A stretch of 64,000 bases of DNA from Branchiostoma floridae (GCF_000003815.2 NC_049988.1:17232088-17296087), one strand, 5' to 3'. Positions 42,501-49,563 are shown, counted from the stretch's first letter. The notes: a model not told the origin generated them from the sequence alone. A program made the numbers and translations.

Positions 42501-45500
42501 GCAGGTTCTCCTCCACATCCTCTCTTATTCTGCAGAAGTCTTCGTATCTCTTGTAGGACTTCCATCTGTACAGAAAACAGTGTTTCCACAGTTTGTTAAG
42601 AAAACTTTTATAAAAGCCATTTTATATTTCTGCTTGTCAAGTTGGTTTTCAATATTCAATTTAAGATATTTTCTAAAGTTTGACAACTTAAAACTTTAAC
42701 TTTAAAATTTTAAAACTAGGAGTAATGCAAAGAAAACAAATAAGATAAATGTTAATTAACCTATTGGAACAGATTTATATGTAAGAGTGAAAAAGAACTC
42801 AAACTCAAGTTTAGATCACTGGCTAACTCTAACTCTTCCTATGGTCGTGACAGAGAAGACAGACGCTATCTACAGTTTATACAGGCTCATTGTACTGGAG
42901 AAATTCCTCTCGCTTTTTTATGAACAGGGCACCACTTCTTAATATCCCATTCTGAGGAATGCAAGTCAGAGGAGCAGCAACAGCTGGGATTCAAACTCAC
43001 AACCTCTAGGTCCAGAGCAAGGGTCACTAACCACAATGGATGTTACTAAAAGTAGTTGATATTTAGCTTACCTTAAGAAAGCCTTCCTGACAAGGAAGTG
43101 CTTAAAGAAGGGGATGCACATCAGCGATGACCACCTCACAGCCTCCTGCTTCCAGTCTGCGATGGTCATGGTGTCGTTTGGCTCATCCGGACGGACGTGC
43201 AGCGCACCAAACCTCGAGAACACGTAGTGCTCTTTGTTGATCTGTAGTAACACAGTAAAAACTTGTAAAACAACCTGAGATGGTCGACTTTGAATTGTTT
43301 ATTCAGCTTTTCTGATTACGAACAAATATAACAGTAGACGGCTACAAAAACAATGTGCATGTACTTCATCTGCAAGGCAAGCTACTGAAACAATGGCATG
43401 ACAAATTAGATAAAAACAATGAAAGAAAATTAAATATATACATGTGACTAACTTTTTTAAAGCCCACTGTTTTATCTGTTGCACTTACAATTTGTCCTGA
43501 ATGTTTAATACCATTGACTTAAGGAACATAACAACCCTAAAAATTCTAATGTAACAAACAGAGTCAAAAAAATGTATTCTACCTTTTGTAGCAATTGTAG
43601 TCAGATTCAAGATTTACACAAAGCCCACTACATTTGTACTTTAATCTTATCCTCCTGCCTTTATACTTTGTCCATTTCATGGTTTTTAAACCCTTCTGAA
43701 ACCCATTGAATTTTGAAATAGAATACAGTGCTCAAAATACCTACTTGCACAACTGCAAAGGCAAGCTTTGCTTGGCACGACTTGATTTCAAACCTAGGTA
43801 AAATACCTAGTAGGTACAGTAACAGTGACCTGCCGGATCCGGTGACCTGACAGTTAACATACTTTTTGCTTCGGCACCACCACCAAGTCGTAGGGCCTGT
43901 AGTGTCTGTTCGGGGTCAGGTTCAGGTAAACAAACTCCACCCTCCCCAGGTGTTTCCCTTTTACAAACATCTCTGCAGCCTCGCGGCCGGTCATGGGAGG
44001 AGCCTCGCTCATAGACTGGGAAACAAAAAATTATAAACATAAAAAAGGAATGACTTAGAGACCAATGATGCAGTAGTAGACTGGTTTATTTAATCGTTTC
44101 AGAAATACAGAAATGACATGAGATAAAACCAGTCTTGCAGCCGTGGGAGGCTGAATTGTGCAGCTTTAACAATCACCCCAGTGGCCTTTTATGCAGCCAA
44201 AAATTATTACTAGATTATGATTGCGAATTACAACATGTACACGGGCTACTACCAGATACATATGTATGATGATATGGGTAATGTTATACTGACCCTGATC
44301 TCTCACTCTAGATGGTTTTAGAATTTTTCTCGATACTTTATACAGAGGATCAAATACATTCATGTACTTAAAAACAGGGATTTCCTCCAAATGAAAATGC
44401 ATATATATAGCAAACTCAGCTTCAGCACCAAGGACAGAGCAAACTGATGATTTGTTTTATCACAGCAATTGCAAATAAATAGTTTTCTGATATTCGTGTA
44501 CTGTACTGATATCAAAATTCCATAAGTTGCCCTAAATGCATTTAATCAGTGTTCAAATTGATAGTAACTCACCTCAGCTTCTTCACTGATGGATACATCC
44601 TCATCAAGTTTGGACTCGATAATACTGTAGACAATGAAGTAAAAAGCACATAGTTATTGAAATGTCAATACTTAAAAATTCTTGTGATTTAATATTGAAG
44701 TACATTTAATACTATTCTTGCAAAGCCATAAAACCTTGAAAGAATCTGAATCACGTGTACCTGGTCAAGCTTTCGAACATCTTTTCTGGCGGCGCTGGCT
44801 TCAGCTGGAAGAAAAATCAACATTTTATTGATTACAAATTGTTTTCTTAGATAGAAATAGATTCTTAATTTCTCCTGTTGCCTTTCACACAAAAGTAATG
44901 ACATTGTATCAATTGAGAATGCTAACGCTAGTTCACCTTTACTGGTGGGGTAAACCATACCCAGTTCTTCAAAATAGGGATAAAAAGGGATATCGAGTAG
45001 GCATACAGTGATTTTGAACTGCAATATTTTCAAACTATTGATGTTTTTGAAACCATTGTCCAACGACTTGATATCCCTTAATACCCTGCTTTTTTTTGAT
45101 AACGGATATAGGATACCCCACGGATAAAGGTTAACTAGCATTACATGTTAAGCCATTTAATTGCAGACCCTTACCTCATCGTGTAGATCTAAGCTCATAG
45201 CTGTAGCAGTGATGCCCATACTGGTGCCCCAAACAGACTCACCTAAAAAATAATCATTATTTTTTCATCTTTTTTATCCATTCCTCTTTATCAATTCATC
45301 AGAGTAACAAGAATAAGCTTACAAGAAAGTAAAGGTCAAAACCATTGTGATAGTTTTGACATTATTGATGTAAAACACACTAAAAAGAGTCTCAAATTTC
45401 CTCGTACGATCACTGAGTGGAATCGGCTGCCGGGGCACATTGCTCAGACCCCGACAGTAGAGGCCTGTTTGGCCGGTCTGGCCCACTTGCCCTTATCACA

Positions 45501-48500
45501 CACACACACACACCAGTGATTCCCGGTTGGGTAGTTAGAGGGTAAAGAAGAAAAAGAAGAAAAAGAAAACTGTTGACTCACGAGACGATGCCTCCAACAC
45601 CACAGCTGGTATGGCTGCCCGTATGTCCCCCATGGACAGAGGCTTGGGCCTGAAATACCTCGTCTCATCATCCTGCAAATACAGTCAAAGTTAAAATGTC
45701 ACACAATGTACCTTGGTGATAAAGGCTAAAAACAGCCGAGTTAGTACTGTACATGTATGCTTAGTTTCTTATAATGTAAAAGCTACAAACAGTTGAGTAA
45801 GGACTTTCATACAGTGTATAAAGTTTGTAATATAGATGTAAAGTCATTCTGTGAAAATGAGAGCAACTCTAAAAATGAAACATAATTTTGACAGAAGGAA
45901 TTCTACTATCCAAAAAGGCTATAGCTAGTACCAAATTTTCTCTTTTAGACAAGTACAATGAACAATGGATCACAGCTAAAAATCCATTTCTAAGGGCTTG
46001 GACCCTTTCTAATAGTGTACATGTCTGGTAAGGATGCGCCACATAGGTTGTGTGATCATCATACGATCGCTAACTGCAGGCATTTTGGGGGACAGCCATG
46101 CAAGTGTCCTACAAATTCGAGCTGTCGCCCCCGTACAGGTCTTCACAAAAGAACTTACAGGTCTCTCCAGTACATAGGGATTGGACCCATCTGGTAACTG
46201 TAGGCCTACAGAGGATGACAGTGAGTTTCTCTTGGTGCTAGTGGTGGGTGTTGTGCTCAGCAGCCGCGGTGGTGTGGGGGTACGGTAGTTCCGTGGGTTG
46301 CCACCGGTGTGCTGTATTCTCTCCATATCCTGTGAAATTGAATTATCATGGACGATATAAATGGTATAGAAGAAATGAAAATAAATAGTAAAAGACCAGG
46401 AAATGCCTTGACATTCTAAAAATGAGTTAAGACAGTAAGTAAAACCCTAAAAGGGATTAAGAAAGTAATAAAAGTAACTAACAGAAAATTATGTAAGAGA
46501 TGATATTAATGATATACATGGAGATGATACACAGATAATATTAATGATATAGAAGGAATGAAAACAAACATAAAAGACCAGGACATGCCTTGACATTCTG
46601 AAAAGGGTTAAGAAAGTAACTAAAACTTTTAAAAAGGGGTTAACAAAGTAACAAAAGTCATCTTAAAAAATTACATGTATCTAACCCAATATAAAGGCCA
46701 TACATGTACATAAGAGTTTGAAAACACAAAGCAATACTTTGTATGTTTGTATGTATCTCCAGTCAGAACATAAACATACCTTTGGGAAGACTTTGTTTAA
46801 AGCTTGGACTATGTTGATATCAAACAGTCTCTCTTGATGAGTCTGTACATGGTTGTAGACACGCTCCAGGTAGTGGGCGATCTGAAGAATACAAAAGAAA
46901 CATCTGGGTTAAATATTTTGGGCAACGTATTGTATTTTAACAAAGAAACAGTACGAAATCTTTAGATTTTTTATACAGTACAGTCATATGTCAATCTTTC
47001 CTTTCCTTGGGGAGGCAAAGGGTGGCAGGAAGAGAATGATGGGCTCAAGGCACTGTGAATAGCAATCTACTGCCCCTACAACCTCAAAGAAGTTATGTAT
47101 ACAGTCTTATGTTTCTCAATCTTTTATGCTATCTTATCACCACACCTGTGTAGACCAGTCCCTACCTGTTGTCTCCCCTGTAAGAGTTCTGTATGTGGCT
47201 CCAGCAGACACAGGACATCACACAGGTACAGCCAGGACGGTCGTCTGGAGGGGGAAAGAGGTCAAAAGTTTACATCAACTTTTAATTTCAAGAAAAAAGT
47301 TGCATTTTACACTCTGATGGAAATCTTACTTGTCTTAAGCTGCATAAAATTGAGGCTTGATTCACTCCAGATCTGGGTATCACCCCTACTCTAGTGTGTT
47401 GGGTTCTTTAACATGCTTGAGGTGTGGCTCTTCCCAAATGCAGGACCTTGGATACTTGGATCCTTTATTCAGCCCATCAGCTATACATCCCTTGGTTTTA
47501 CATCTCATACAAAAAGATGTCCCTAACTGAGCTATGCCATCATTTTCACCTGAGTCCAGTGAAGAAATAGGTGTAAAGTCTCTTTCTCAATGGAATAACA
47601 TCAGGACCTGTCCAGGATTCAAACCCAGAACCTTTAGATTTGAAGTGAACAATCCTAATAACAAGTCTAGATGCAAAGATGCTGTTCCCTCACCTGTCGT
47701 TCTGCAGAGTTGAGATGAAAGCCGACACCACCTGCTGAACCAGCTGTTGTACCAGCTCCTCACCTGGTTCGTCGCCATTGTTCACCTGTTCCTGCAGCTG
47801 TCTTCTCACCTGGACTGCCCAGGTGTCTGCGGCTGACTCCAGGTGAACTGTAGATCCTGCAACAAAGACGAAGTTAGAATCAAGCTCAATACTTCATGTA
47901 CATTGTACTTGTGTCATTAAGCCTCTGAAAAAGTTGTGCATGACAAAACCAGTATAGGTGACTCATCATCATTGGTCGACATGCTTACACACAACGGGGT
48001 TATACCACTGACTGGGGCTTAATAAAAGTTTTAAATTGAAACTACTAGTATGAGGCTTTAGATGCCTTACTGATGGATGACTGTGGACGTTTATGGGAAG
48101 GGTGTTATAAGCTTGGGGCCAAGCAAAATATGTGTCACATTCAATTAGTGTATTTATGTTAAAATGCATTGGTGAAAGTTTTAAAAACTGTAAAAGCTTT
48201 ATATTATCACCTTAGAGTAATATAAAAGCTTGTCAATTATTCTATTTCAATAATACACACATTTAACACACATCTATTTGGTAAGAGAGAACAAAAGCTT
48301 GAATTTCCTGCCTTAGAGCATACTAAAAGCTAGGACGAATGCTTTGCGAAGGATGTTGTAAGCTTTTGACCAAGCAAAACTTTCAATTAGTTTTGAGTGT
48401 ATTTTTCTCTATCTATCTATTAAGATTCTCCAATACAGTGGAAGATATGGTGAAACAGGACTGGTGTTTCTTGTTAAACAATAATAGAAGCCACTTTCCA

Positions 48501-48688
48501 AAGCCGCCATACCAAACTTTTAACATGCAATGGTTAAAGTTAAGCCTAAGTTTCATATTACTACATTAGAGTAACATGAAAGCTTGTCCATACTGACCTT
48601 TCCCTGACCCTGAGACCAGCCTGCCTGTGTTGATAGCAGGGAGCTTGTGGACGGTCGGCATGATGGGCTCATCGTGGATGGACGCCAT
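6576..48688 (-). CDS. Dynein heavy chain, divergent (DNHD1-like candidate), 57 exons, 5' part to beyond AAA3
   Basis: A molecular motor heavy chain, expected in cilia/flagella. Reading right to left, 57 exons from the ATG at 48688 to the donor at 6611 splice in phase with no frameshift and encode about 2,904 residues (8,713 nt). The order is tail, linker (DHC_N2), AAA1 (P-loop GPEGVGKSE, about residue 1717), AAA2 (GPSGSGKTTT, about 2106), AAA3 (GLPGVGKTAL, about 2579), then the region before AAA4 (KLVVRLWCHEAIRTFADRL). An in-frame TGA lies 6 nt upstream of the ATG, supporting the start. AAA1 Walker B is CLDDAN instead of CFDEFN. AAA4-6, stalk and C-terminus are absent from the window. Without splicing at 6611 the frame stops at 6576. 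Dynein identity is very strong; the DNHD1 assignment rests on the degenerate AAA1 and is tentative. Confidence 0.93.
6611..14025 (-). CDS. Dynein exons 51-57: AAA3 module and AAA3/AAA4 junction
   Basis: Exons: 14025-13374, 12223-12149, 11202-11044, 10542-10420, 9737-9550, 7938-7710, 6802-6611. Exon 51 is the largest (652 nt), with a charged Ser-rich insertion (RDDTRSQASWTSAGSQRR) and FVFAYIWGFGGHLHE. Walker A GLPGVGKTAL spans the exon 51/52 junction. Walker B is QVFFIDDINMAANDHCG (canonical FVDDLNMPxxDxYG), then TQPCLEVLRQIMAHGGVY. Exon 55 has RRLIRLFTVIAFHPPS, exon 56 ALHVFSLHDLSRVVHGMLLL, exon 57 KLVVRLWCHEAIRTFADRLF. The exon 54 acceptor is set by phase at 10542, not the nearer AG. Exon 57 ends in donor GTAAAG. 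Confidence 0.9.
6761..7130 (-). repeat. Tandem copies of the dynein exon 57 acceptor region
   Basis: The start of exon 57 with its acceptor and adjoining intron (GGAAGATGCTGACCGATTTT, then TGGAATTGAAATTCAGTGGC) recurs at 6903-7050 and, more diverged, at 7075-7130. The extra copies hold only the first 30-40 coding bases, so they are decoys 5' of the true exon. Confidence 0.8.
7269..7453. mobile_element. MITE with ACAGTAGAAGCC inverted ends
   Basis: About 180 bp with ends ACAGTAGAAGCCGTTTAATT and AATTAACTGGCTTTTACTG and a central TGCAATAATGCAAAGTTATC. Related copies lie at 18708-18872, 36828-37006 and 61060-61241, in both orientations. All are intronic. Confidence 0.8.
7866..8450. repeat. About 160-bp tandem repeat derived from dynein exon 56 acceptor
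   Basis: The exon 56 start plus intron (AGACACGATCGCCTGAAGG, AAAACCTCAGACTTTGTATT, then a G-run and GTAGAGGTCGTGGCAGG) is repeated three further times. Each copy keeps the acceptor-side coding bases and is truncated within the exon. Includes a G-run at 8039-8051. Confidence 0.8.
8451..9368. other. Dynein intron DNA without recognised gene
   Basis: Intron between exons 55 and 56. It contains an AT-rich stretch near 8955 (TATATATTTAATATATAT) and scattered repeat fragments, but no reading frame with family features. Confidence 0.5.
9369..9460 (-). pseudogene. Truncated duplicate of dynein exon 55 (donor half)
   Basis: The last half of exon 55 and its donor (reverse strand of CCATGCGAGTGTGATG..CAGCCAGGACTGCAGCAT) recurs about 180 bp downstream. 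It has no acceptor and breaks off mid-exon, so it would be skipped. Confidence 0.8.
10110..10150. repeat. (CA)n microsatellite
   Basis: Alternating CA with TA interruptions in a dynein intron. Confidence 0.9.
11482..11580. mobile_element. Partial MITE, same family as 2899-3110
   Basis: Begins ACTGTAAATGCAGAAAGG and continues with TTTATGTTCGCGATTTTTGC and a run of AAACCACCACAAAC; one end is degraded. Sits between dynein exons 52 and 53 in an intron. Confidence 0.6.
11678..11827. mobile_element. Foldback MITE, about 150 bp
   Basis: Arms ATCATGGAAGCTCATCTATG and its complement (CAGATGAGCTTCCATGAT) enclose an AT-rich loop. Intronic, non-coding. Confidence 0.7.
12430..12801. mobile_element. MITE with 35-bp inverted ends
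   Basis: Ends CACGCCAATTTAATTTCTTG and GTTCACGGATT, mirrored at 12765-12800 (AATCCGTGAACCAAGAAATT). 370 bp, AT-rich, no coding capacity. Lies between dynein exons 51 and 52. Confidence 0.8.
14478..18662 (-). CDS. Dynein exons 44-50: AAA2 module
   Basis: Exons: 18662-18494, 18145-17991, 17278-17141, 16688-16518, 16034-15854, 15501-15276, 14586-14478. Walker A GVMLVGPSGSGKTTTYRIL is intact. The NAHSLEDLLGFYDPDDHFWK strand matches the canonical MGQLYGxFDPxxxxWxDG motif. The Walker B region is YQWIIMDGRFDPPWSE (canonical WIVFDGPVDAIWIE), followed by LLDQNRGIHLANGDTIAL. Exon 47 is an extra Lys/Arg/Ser-rich insertion (SKSRLVGSLERRMTQDDMRR) and uses a GC donor (GAG|GCAAGT) required for phase. A truncated second copy of the P-loop exon lies at 17344-17430 and of exon 49 at 15105-15249. 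Confidence 0.9.
15105..15249 (-). pseudogene. Truncated in-frame duplicate of dynein exon 49
   Basis: 145 bp repeat the second part of exon 49 with a good donor. The copy still encodes the same residues (LLDQNRGIHLANGDTIALEP) with mostly synonymous changes, but it starts mid-exon with no acceptor in front. Either recent, gene-converted, or used by an unseen splice. Confidence 0.8.
16680..17140. other. Intron with low-complexity purine/pyrimidine repeats
   Basis: Contains AGGTCCAGGTCTGGACCTGA-type inverted motifs near 16720-16780 and a related AATCCGGTCCACTGACTTTT segment near 17072. No gene seen. Confidence 0.5.
17344..17430 (-). pseudogene. Truncated duplicate of dynein AAA2 P-loop exon
   Basis: On the minus strand the copy reads KILHLWAALQAQQGVMLVGP then SGSGKTTM and a stop, the start of exon 46 with its acceptor-side intron. 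It lies just upstream of the true exon in transcription order. Inclusion would terminate the protein in AAA2. Confidence 0.85.
17808..17856 (-). pseudogene. Fragment duplicate of dynein exon 45 donor end
   Basis: About 50 bp match the end of exon 45 (CTTGTCCAGATGTTT..TTGCCTGTAGCTTGTCTG) some 170 bp downstream of it. Truncated, with no acceptor. Confidence 0.75.
18708..18872. mobile_element. MITE, AGAAGCC family, second copy
   Basis: Begins AGAAGCCAGTTAATTGCACA and ends AATTAAACGGCACTTACTGT. Opposite orientation to the copy at 7269-7453. Confidence 0.75.
19296..19372 (-). pseudogene. Truncated duplicate of dynein exon 43 donor end
   Basis: 77 bp nearly identical to the 3' part of exon 43 (CAGGCTGACAGCAGGTGTCT, ACAACAGCTGTTTCTCCA), including its GTTGGT donor, about 210 bp downstream in transcription order. 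Breaks off mid-exon. Confidence 0.85.
19585..22769 (-). CDS. Dynein exons 39-43: AAA1 module, degenerate
   Basis: Exons: 22769-22620, 21954-21817, 21333-21164, 20628-20382, 19729-19585. Walker A is GPEGVGKSETVAEL (canonical GPAGTGKTET). The following strand reads NCTHMTG instead of NCSDxxDY. Walker B is SGAWVCLDDANHL in place of SGAWGCFDEFNRI, so the catalytic Glu is Asp and the FNR triad is ANH. Exon 41 adds a basic insertion (TIRRRRRTVASLASF). Exon 42 keeps the RSAYRPVTLIVPDR strand (canonical LFRPVAMxVPDY). AAA1 drives motility in canonical dyneins; here ATP binding looks possible but hydrolysis doubtful. Confidence 0.9.
19795..20034 (-). mobile_element. 5S rRNA-headed SINE
   Basis: On the minus strand 20034-19918 reads as a 5S rRNA (TACGGCCGCGTGGCG, ACACCCGATCCCTCGATCTC, GGAAGTTAAACAACG, GTGCTTGGATGGGGGACC). 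It runs straight into a body with GACGTAAAACGGGGGTCCCG and CCACGTTAAACAGCC, which matches the body of the tRNA-headed SINE copies (GACGTTAAATGGAGGTCCCG, CACGTTAAAGAACCC at 38835 and 61655). A 5S head on a shared body is a SINE3/AmnSINE-like arrangement. Confidence 0.8.
20905..21005 (-). mobile_element. Partial SINE body
   Basis: Reverse strand carries the ACGTTAAATGGAGGTACCAT and GTTTGAGGAAAGCTTCACC portion of the shared SINE body. No head present. Confidence 0.5.
21374..21553. mobile_element. MITE with GCAGGGCTTGTCTCCAG ends
   Basis: Left end GCAGGGCTTGTCTCCAGC, right end GGAGACAACACTGC; inside, TTTTTTTTCCATCCCACTCA. A related copy in the opposite orientation spans about 30412-30641. Confidence 0.6.
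22060..22395. repeat. Minisatellite, about 21-bp unit, in dynein AAA1 intron
   Basis: About 15 copies of CTATGCTGTGATTTGTATCC with small changes, between exons 39 and 40. The long open frame across it is a by-product of a repeat length divisible by three. Confidence 0.9.
23240..23320 (+). mobile_element. SINE 3' end fragment
   Basis: ACAAACCTGATGTGTTACTG and a tail GTAATACAAACGAACAAAC match the end of the SINE at 61491-61862. Confidence 0.5.
23358..32136 (-). CDS. Dynein exons 27-38: linker (DHC_N2)
   Basis: Exons: 32136-31966, 30302-30180, 29651-29531, 29196-29072, 28603-28469, 28037-27942, 26783-26616, 26168-25976, 25476-25303, 24844-24620, 24083-23917, 23521-23358. Residues about 1079-1698. 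Family hallmarks in order: NLPLLAKLGSDALKHRHWKQ, SMSVGDLIDMDL, EYSLEQ-like SEFSLEQSLGKLRRMWEEKE, WLFLSKSFADINLVLQLPDE (canonical WxYLexIFxSxDIxxQLPxE), LHFLSNSEIVELLS (canonical FYFLSNDELLEILS) and, just before AAA1, YDYEYLG..RLILTPLTDR. The linker is therefore well conserved even though the AAA1 motifs are not. Confidence 0.92.
24370..24560 (-). pseudogene. Two truncated duplicates of dynein exon 36 donor end
   Basis: The donor side of exon 36 (reverse of CCCAGAGTGATGTGAGTTTT..CTGTACAGCTCC..CAGCCTCTCCTCCAG) recurs at 24390-24430 and 24478-24545, downstream of the true exon at 24620. Both are truncated. Confidence 0.8.
26855..26965 (-). pseudogene. Duplicate of dynein exon 33 acceptor end, first copy
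   Basis: Matches the start of exon 33 and flanking intron (ACATCTTAGGGTCCTCCACT, CATCCTGCATAAATCC). A second copy is at 27620-27700. The two now flank a retrotransposon fragment. Confidence 0.8.
26966..27600 (-). mobile_element. Truncated non-LTR retrotransposon (CR1/L2-like) 3' end
   Basis: On the minus strand the end of a reverse-transcriptase ORF is readable with frame breaks: LQVVQNRACRLVLKCPLETH upstream and SLWNDLPPYIKSLPNISRFK near 27160-27235. These are typical of the C-terminal region of CR1/L2-type elements. It ends in a short tandem tail (GGAATAAAGGAATAAAGGAA). It lies in the intron between dynein exons 32 and 33, between two decayed copies of exon 33. Inactive. Confidence 0.75.
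27620..27700 (-). pseudogene. Duplicate of dynein exon 33 acceptor end, second copy
   Basis: CTTAGGGTCCTCCACTACAT and CTGACAATAG-type bases match exon 33; more diverged than the copy at 26855. Confidence 0.7.
30082..30143. repeat. Short perfect-armed hairpin
   Basis: Arms AGTTTGGCTGTCAAAGGAAA and TTTCCTTTGACAGCCAAACT with a short loop, immediately downstream (plus coordinates) of a dynein intron and 37 bp before exon 28. Confidence 0.75.
30756..31960 (-). repeat. Tandem array of decayed dynein exon 27 copies, each with a MITE
   Basis: The donor half of exon 27 (reverse of GCATCAGACCCCAGCTTGGC..GGTTCTGTTTGAAGTCCTGC) recurs at about 30760-30870, 31123-31200, 31283-31395 and 31644-31715. The intact exon is at 31966-32136. 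Copies of one foldback element sit between them at 30886-31107, 31407-31626 and 31751-31944, so a unit of exon part plus MITE was amplified. All extra copies lack an acceptor and are truncated. Confidence 0.85.
30886..31107. mobile_element. Foldback MITE (TTCACCTTTATCCG family), copy 1
   Basis: Ends with GCTAGTTCACCTTTATCCG-type arms and TCCGTTGTTTTTCAAAACAG, mirrored at the right end (CTGTTCTTAAAAACAA..GGATAAAGGTGAACTAGC). Family copies: 31407-31626, 31751-31944, 44919-45147 and 62399-62622. Confidence 0.85.
32993..43241 (-). CDS. Dynein exons 11-26: tail stem
   Basis: Exons: 43241-43072, 42565-42455, 41812-41765, 41665-41582, 41187-41095, 40764-40684, 40438-40275, 39686-39548, 39176-38983, 37953-37797, 37444-37270, 36774-36556, 36145-36023, 35571-35410, 33846-33745, 33190-32993. 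Residues about 339-1078. Exon 11 has EHYVFSRFGALHV and CIPFFKHFLVRKAF, a motif typical of inner-arm-type axonemal chains (SRxGV..., IxFFKxxxxxKxF). Exons 17-18 join at an atypical donor (GTTTGG), giving LVFNRNDELVLYPSKEKF. Exon 12 end must use the phase shown; exon 22 appears to use a GC donor (AAG|GCATGT). Exons 19-20 encode a Ser/Gly-rich insertion (RVESSLSSPVKLNVSQESAR). Confidence 0.85.
33277..33667. mobile_element. MITE with GGCCTAGGAAAAAAAATG ends
   Basis: Inverted ends of about 34 bp (TGTTGTGTTTCCTGTTT at left, AAACAGGAAACACAACA at right) enclose 320 bp. A decayed relative occurs near 38035-38105. Lies between dynein exons 25 and 26. Confidence 0.8.
33850..35245. other. Long dynein intron, no gene recognised
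   Basis: Apart from the foldback repeat at 34040-34150 this 1.4 kb holds AT-rich sequence only. Open frames near 34315-34698 and 34840-35073 lack any family feature. Confidence 0.5.
35247..35290 (-). pseudogene. Fragment duplicate of dynein exon 24 donor end
   Basis: About 45 bp (CCTGGTACGTCTGGTCCGAT, CCTCCAGCATGACTGG) match the end of exon 24 at 35410 and its donor. Truncated. Confidence 0.75.
35895..36015. repeat. (GATT)n-like low-complexity repeat
   Basis: Imperfect TTGATTGATGGATTGGTTG and AATCAATC arrays in a dynein intron. Confidence 0.85.
36828..37006. mobile_element. MITE, AGAAGCC family, third copy
   Basis: Starts CAGCAGAAGCCAGTTAATTG and ends AATGGCTTCTACTGT; about 180 bp, intronic. 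Confidence 0.75.
38500..38546 (-). pseudogene. Fragment duplicate of dynein exon 19 donor end
   Basis: CTTTCTAACGTTGGATCTGC matches the last bases of exon 19 (CTTTCCAACGTTGGATCTCC); truncated, preceded by an A-run. Confidence 0.65.
38674..38935 (+). mobile_element. tRNA-headed SINE
   Basis: A-box-like ATGATTGGCCGAGAGG, B box GAGTTTGAATCCC, core TTGTGCCCTTGGGGAAGGCA, body GATAGGGTCGTCCCTTGGAT and GACGTTAAATGGAGGTCCCG. Same body as the copies at 61491 and 19795. Intronic. Confidence 0.75.
39671..39800. repeat. 65-bp tandem duplication across dynein exon 18 acceptor
   Basis: A 65-bp unit (TACAGTACCAGCTCATCTGC.. to GTTTCATGTG) occurs twice. It contains the acceptor and first 16 coding bases of exon 18, so there are two candidate acceptors; phase fits the inner one at 39686. 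Confidence 0.85.
42905..43040 (-). mobile_element. SINE-like fragment
   Basis: Reverse strand has GAGTTTGAATCCCAGCTG (B-box type) followed by GCATTCCTCAGAATGGGAT. Probable tRNA-derived SINE remnant in an intron. Confidence 0.45.
43863..48688 (-). CDS. Dynein exons 1-10: N-terminal tail
   Basis: Exons (high to low): 48688-48598, 47856-47694, 47244-47166, 46881-46780, 46329-46159, 45672-45582, 45242-45175, 44804-44761, 44624-44573, 44015-43863. They encode residues 1-338, starting MASIHDEPIMPTVHKLP. Exons 1-4 carry likely helical segments (SWLYLCDVLCLLEPHTELL, IAHYLERVYNHVQTHQERL). Exon 5 is low-complexity, rich in Thr, Pro and Ser (TPTPPRLLSTTPTTSTKR), as in divergent dynein N-termini. Exon 10 (GRVEFVYLNLTPNRHYRPYD) leads into the conserved tail motif. 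All junctions have GT/AG and matching phase. Confidence 0.85.
44919..45147. mobile_element. Foldback MITE (TTCACCTTTATCCG family), copy 4
   Basis: AACGCTAGTTCACCTTTACT at left and CGGATAAAGGTTAACTAGC at right, with mirrored ATAGGGATAAAAAGGGATAT / ATATCCCTTAATACCCTG inside. Confidence 0.8.
45380..45505 (+). mobile_element. Non-LTR retrotransposon C-terminal scrap
   Basis: The plus strand encodes KSLKFPRTITEWNRLPGHIA followed by QTPTVEACLAGL, the FPRTIxxWNxLP ending typical of several non-LTR reverse transcriptase ORFs, then a (CA)n tail. 5' truncated, inactive, in a dynein intron. Confidence 0.65.
46995..47110 (+). mobile_element. SINE-like fragment
   Basis: GGGGAGGCAAAGGGTGGCAG, GAGAATGATGGGCTC and CCCCTACAACCTCAAAGAAG resemble 32840-32945 (GGTGGTGGAAGGAGAGGGAT, GCCCTCATGGCCTCAAAGAG). 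A repeated, non-coding family. Confidence 0.45.
47395..47672 (-). mobile_element. tRNA-headed SINE, minus strand
   Basis: Reverse of GGTTCTTTAACATGCTTGAG and GTGTGGCTCTTCCCAAATG (body) and, at the other end, GATTCAAACCCAGAACC (B box). Same order as 1740-1985. Confidence 0.65.
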
Positions 48689-48787
48689 CTTGTTTCAATC
48701 AATGTTTGTTCTGCTGTGAATTTGTTGTCTTGATACGGCAGCTCACATGGTTCCTGATAACTGGCAAATGTTTTGGTAGGCTGTCAT
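48689..48787 (-). other. Dynein 5' UTR part of exon with main start codon
   Basis: A good acceptor (TTTCCCAATACAG) precedes 48787. The exon carries ATGACAGCC.. followed by a stop before the main ATG at 48688, so this part is untranslated or uORF. In-frame TGA close to the main ATG excludes an upstream coding extension. Confidence 0.55.
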
Positions 48788-49563
48788 CTGTATTGGGAAA
48801 TAAGCAATATGTTGTCTGTGTTACAAATAAGGATATGCGAATTATTGAATAAGATCAAAAGTAACCCCCTAACACCCCCACCCCCCATTTGAATAGTTAA
48901 GTTGAAAAATACACAAGAAATTTCAAGTCATATGTTTTATGGTCAGTCAAAAAAGAGTATGAACTGAGTTTGAACACGTTAGTAGTAATTGTGTATATAG
49001 GACAAACTGGGACCTAAAATATAGAAATTCACTATCAATTTGTTGTTATCAAATTGTCATTGATTGTCTATTAAAGGTATGTTTATGTTCTTCAAACTAT
49101 TCACTCTAAAGCTGTGACAACACTGCTGTTGAATACAATACTGACATGTCAAAAAAACAATGTTCTCAGCAAACAACAATCCTCAGGTAATACAATGCAA
49201 AAGTCATAACAAATACATAATTTGGCAGAACGAATTAACGCCGGGACAACAGTTTATAAAGTTTGATTAATTTACCAAATGCGTTCCATATTCTCGGTAG
49301 TAAATGATTCAGTTGCAAGATACTTCAGTGACCATCAACTTCAAACCCAGTTCAGCGTTTTGGGTTGTTGTCTGTACCGTATTAGGGTGTCTGGCGGTTC
49401 ATTCAAAACAATCGCGAAAACTCAGTCCGCTTACTTCGAGCTTAGCAACGGAGTACCAGGTGTTTCCAACCCATTTCTGTCTCATTTATAGCCTAAACAG
49501 CTACTTCAACCTTTGTTAACTGTTTGTAAATTTTACAAACTACTATAATAACTGAGTAAATAC

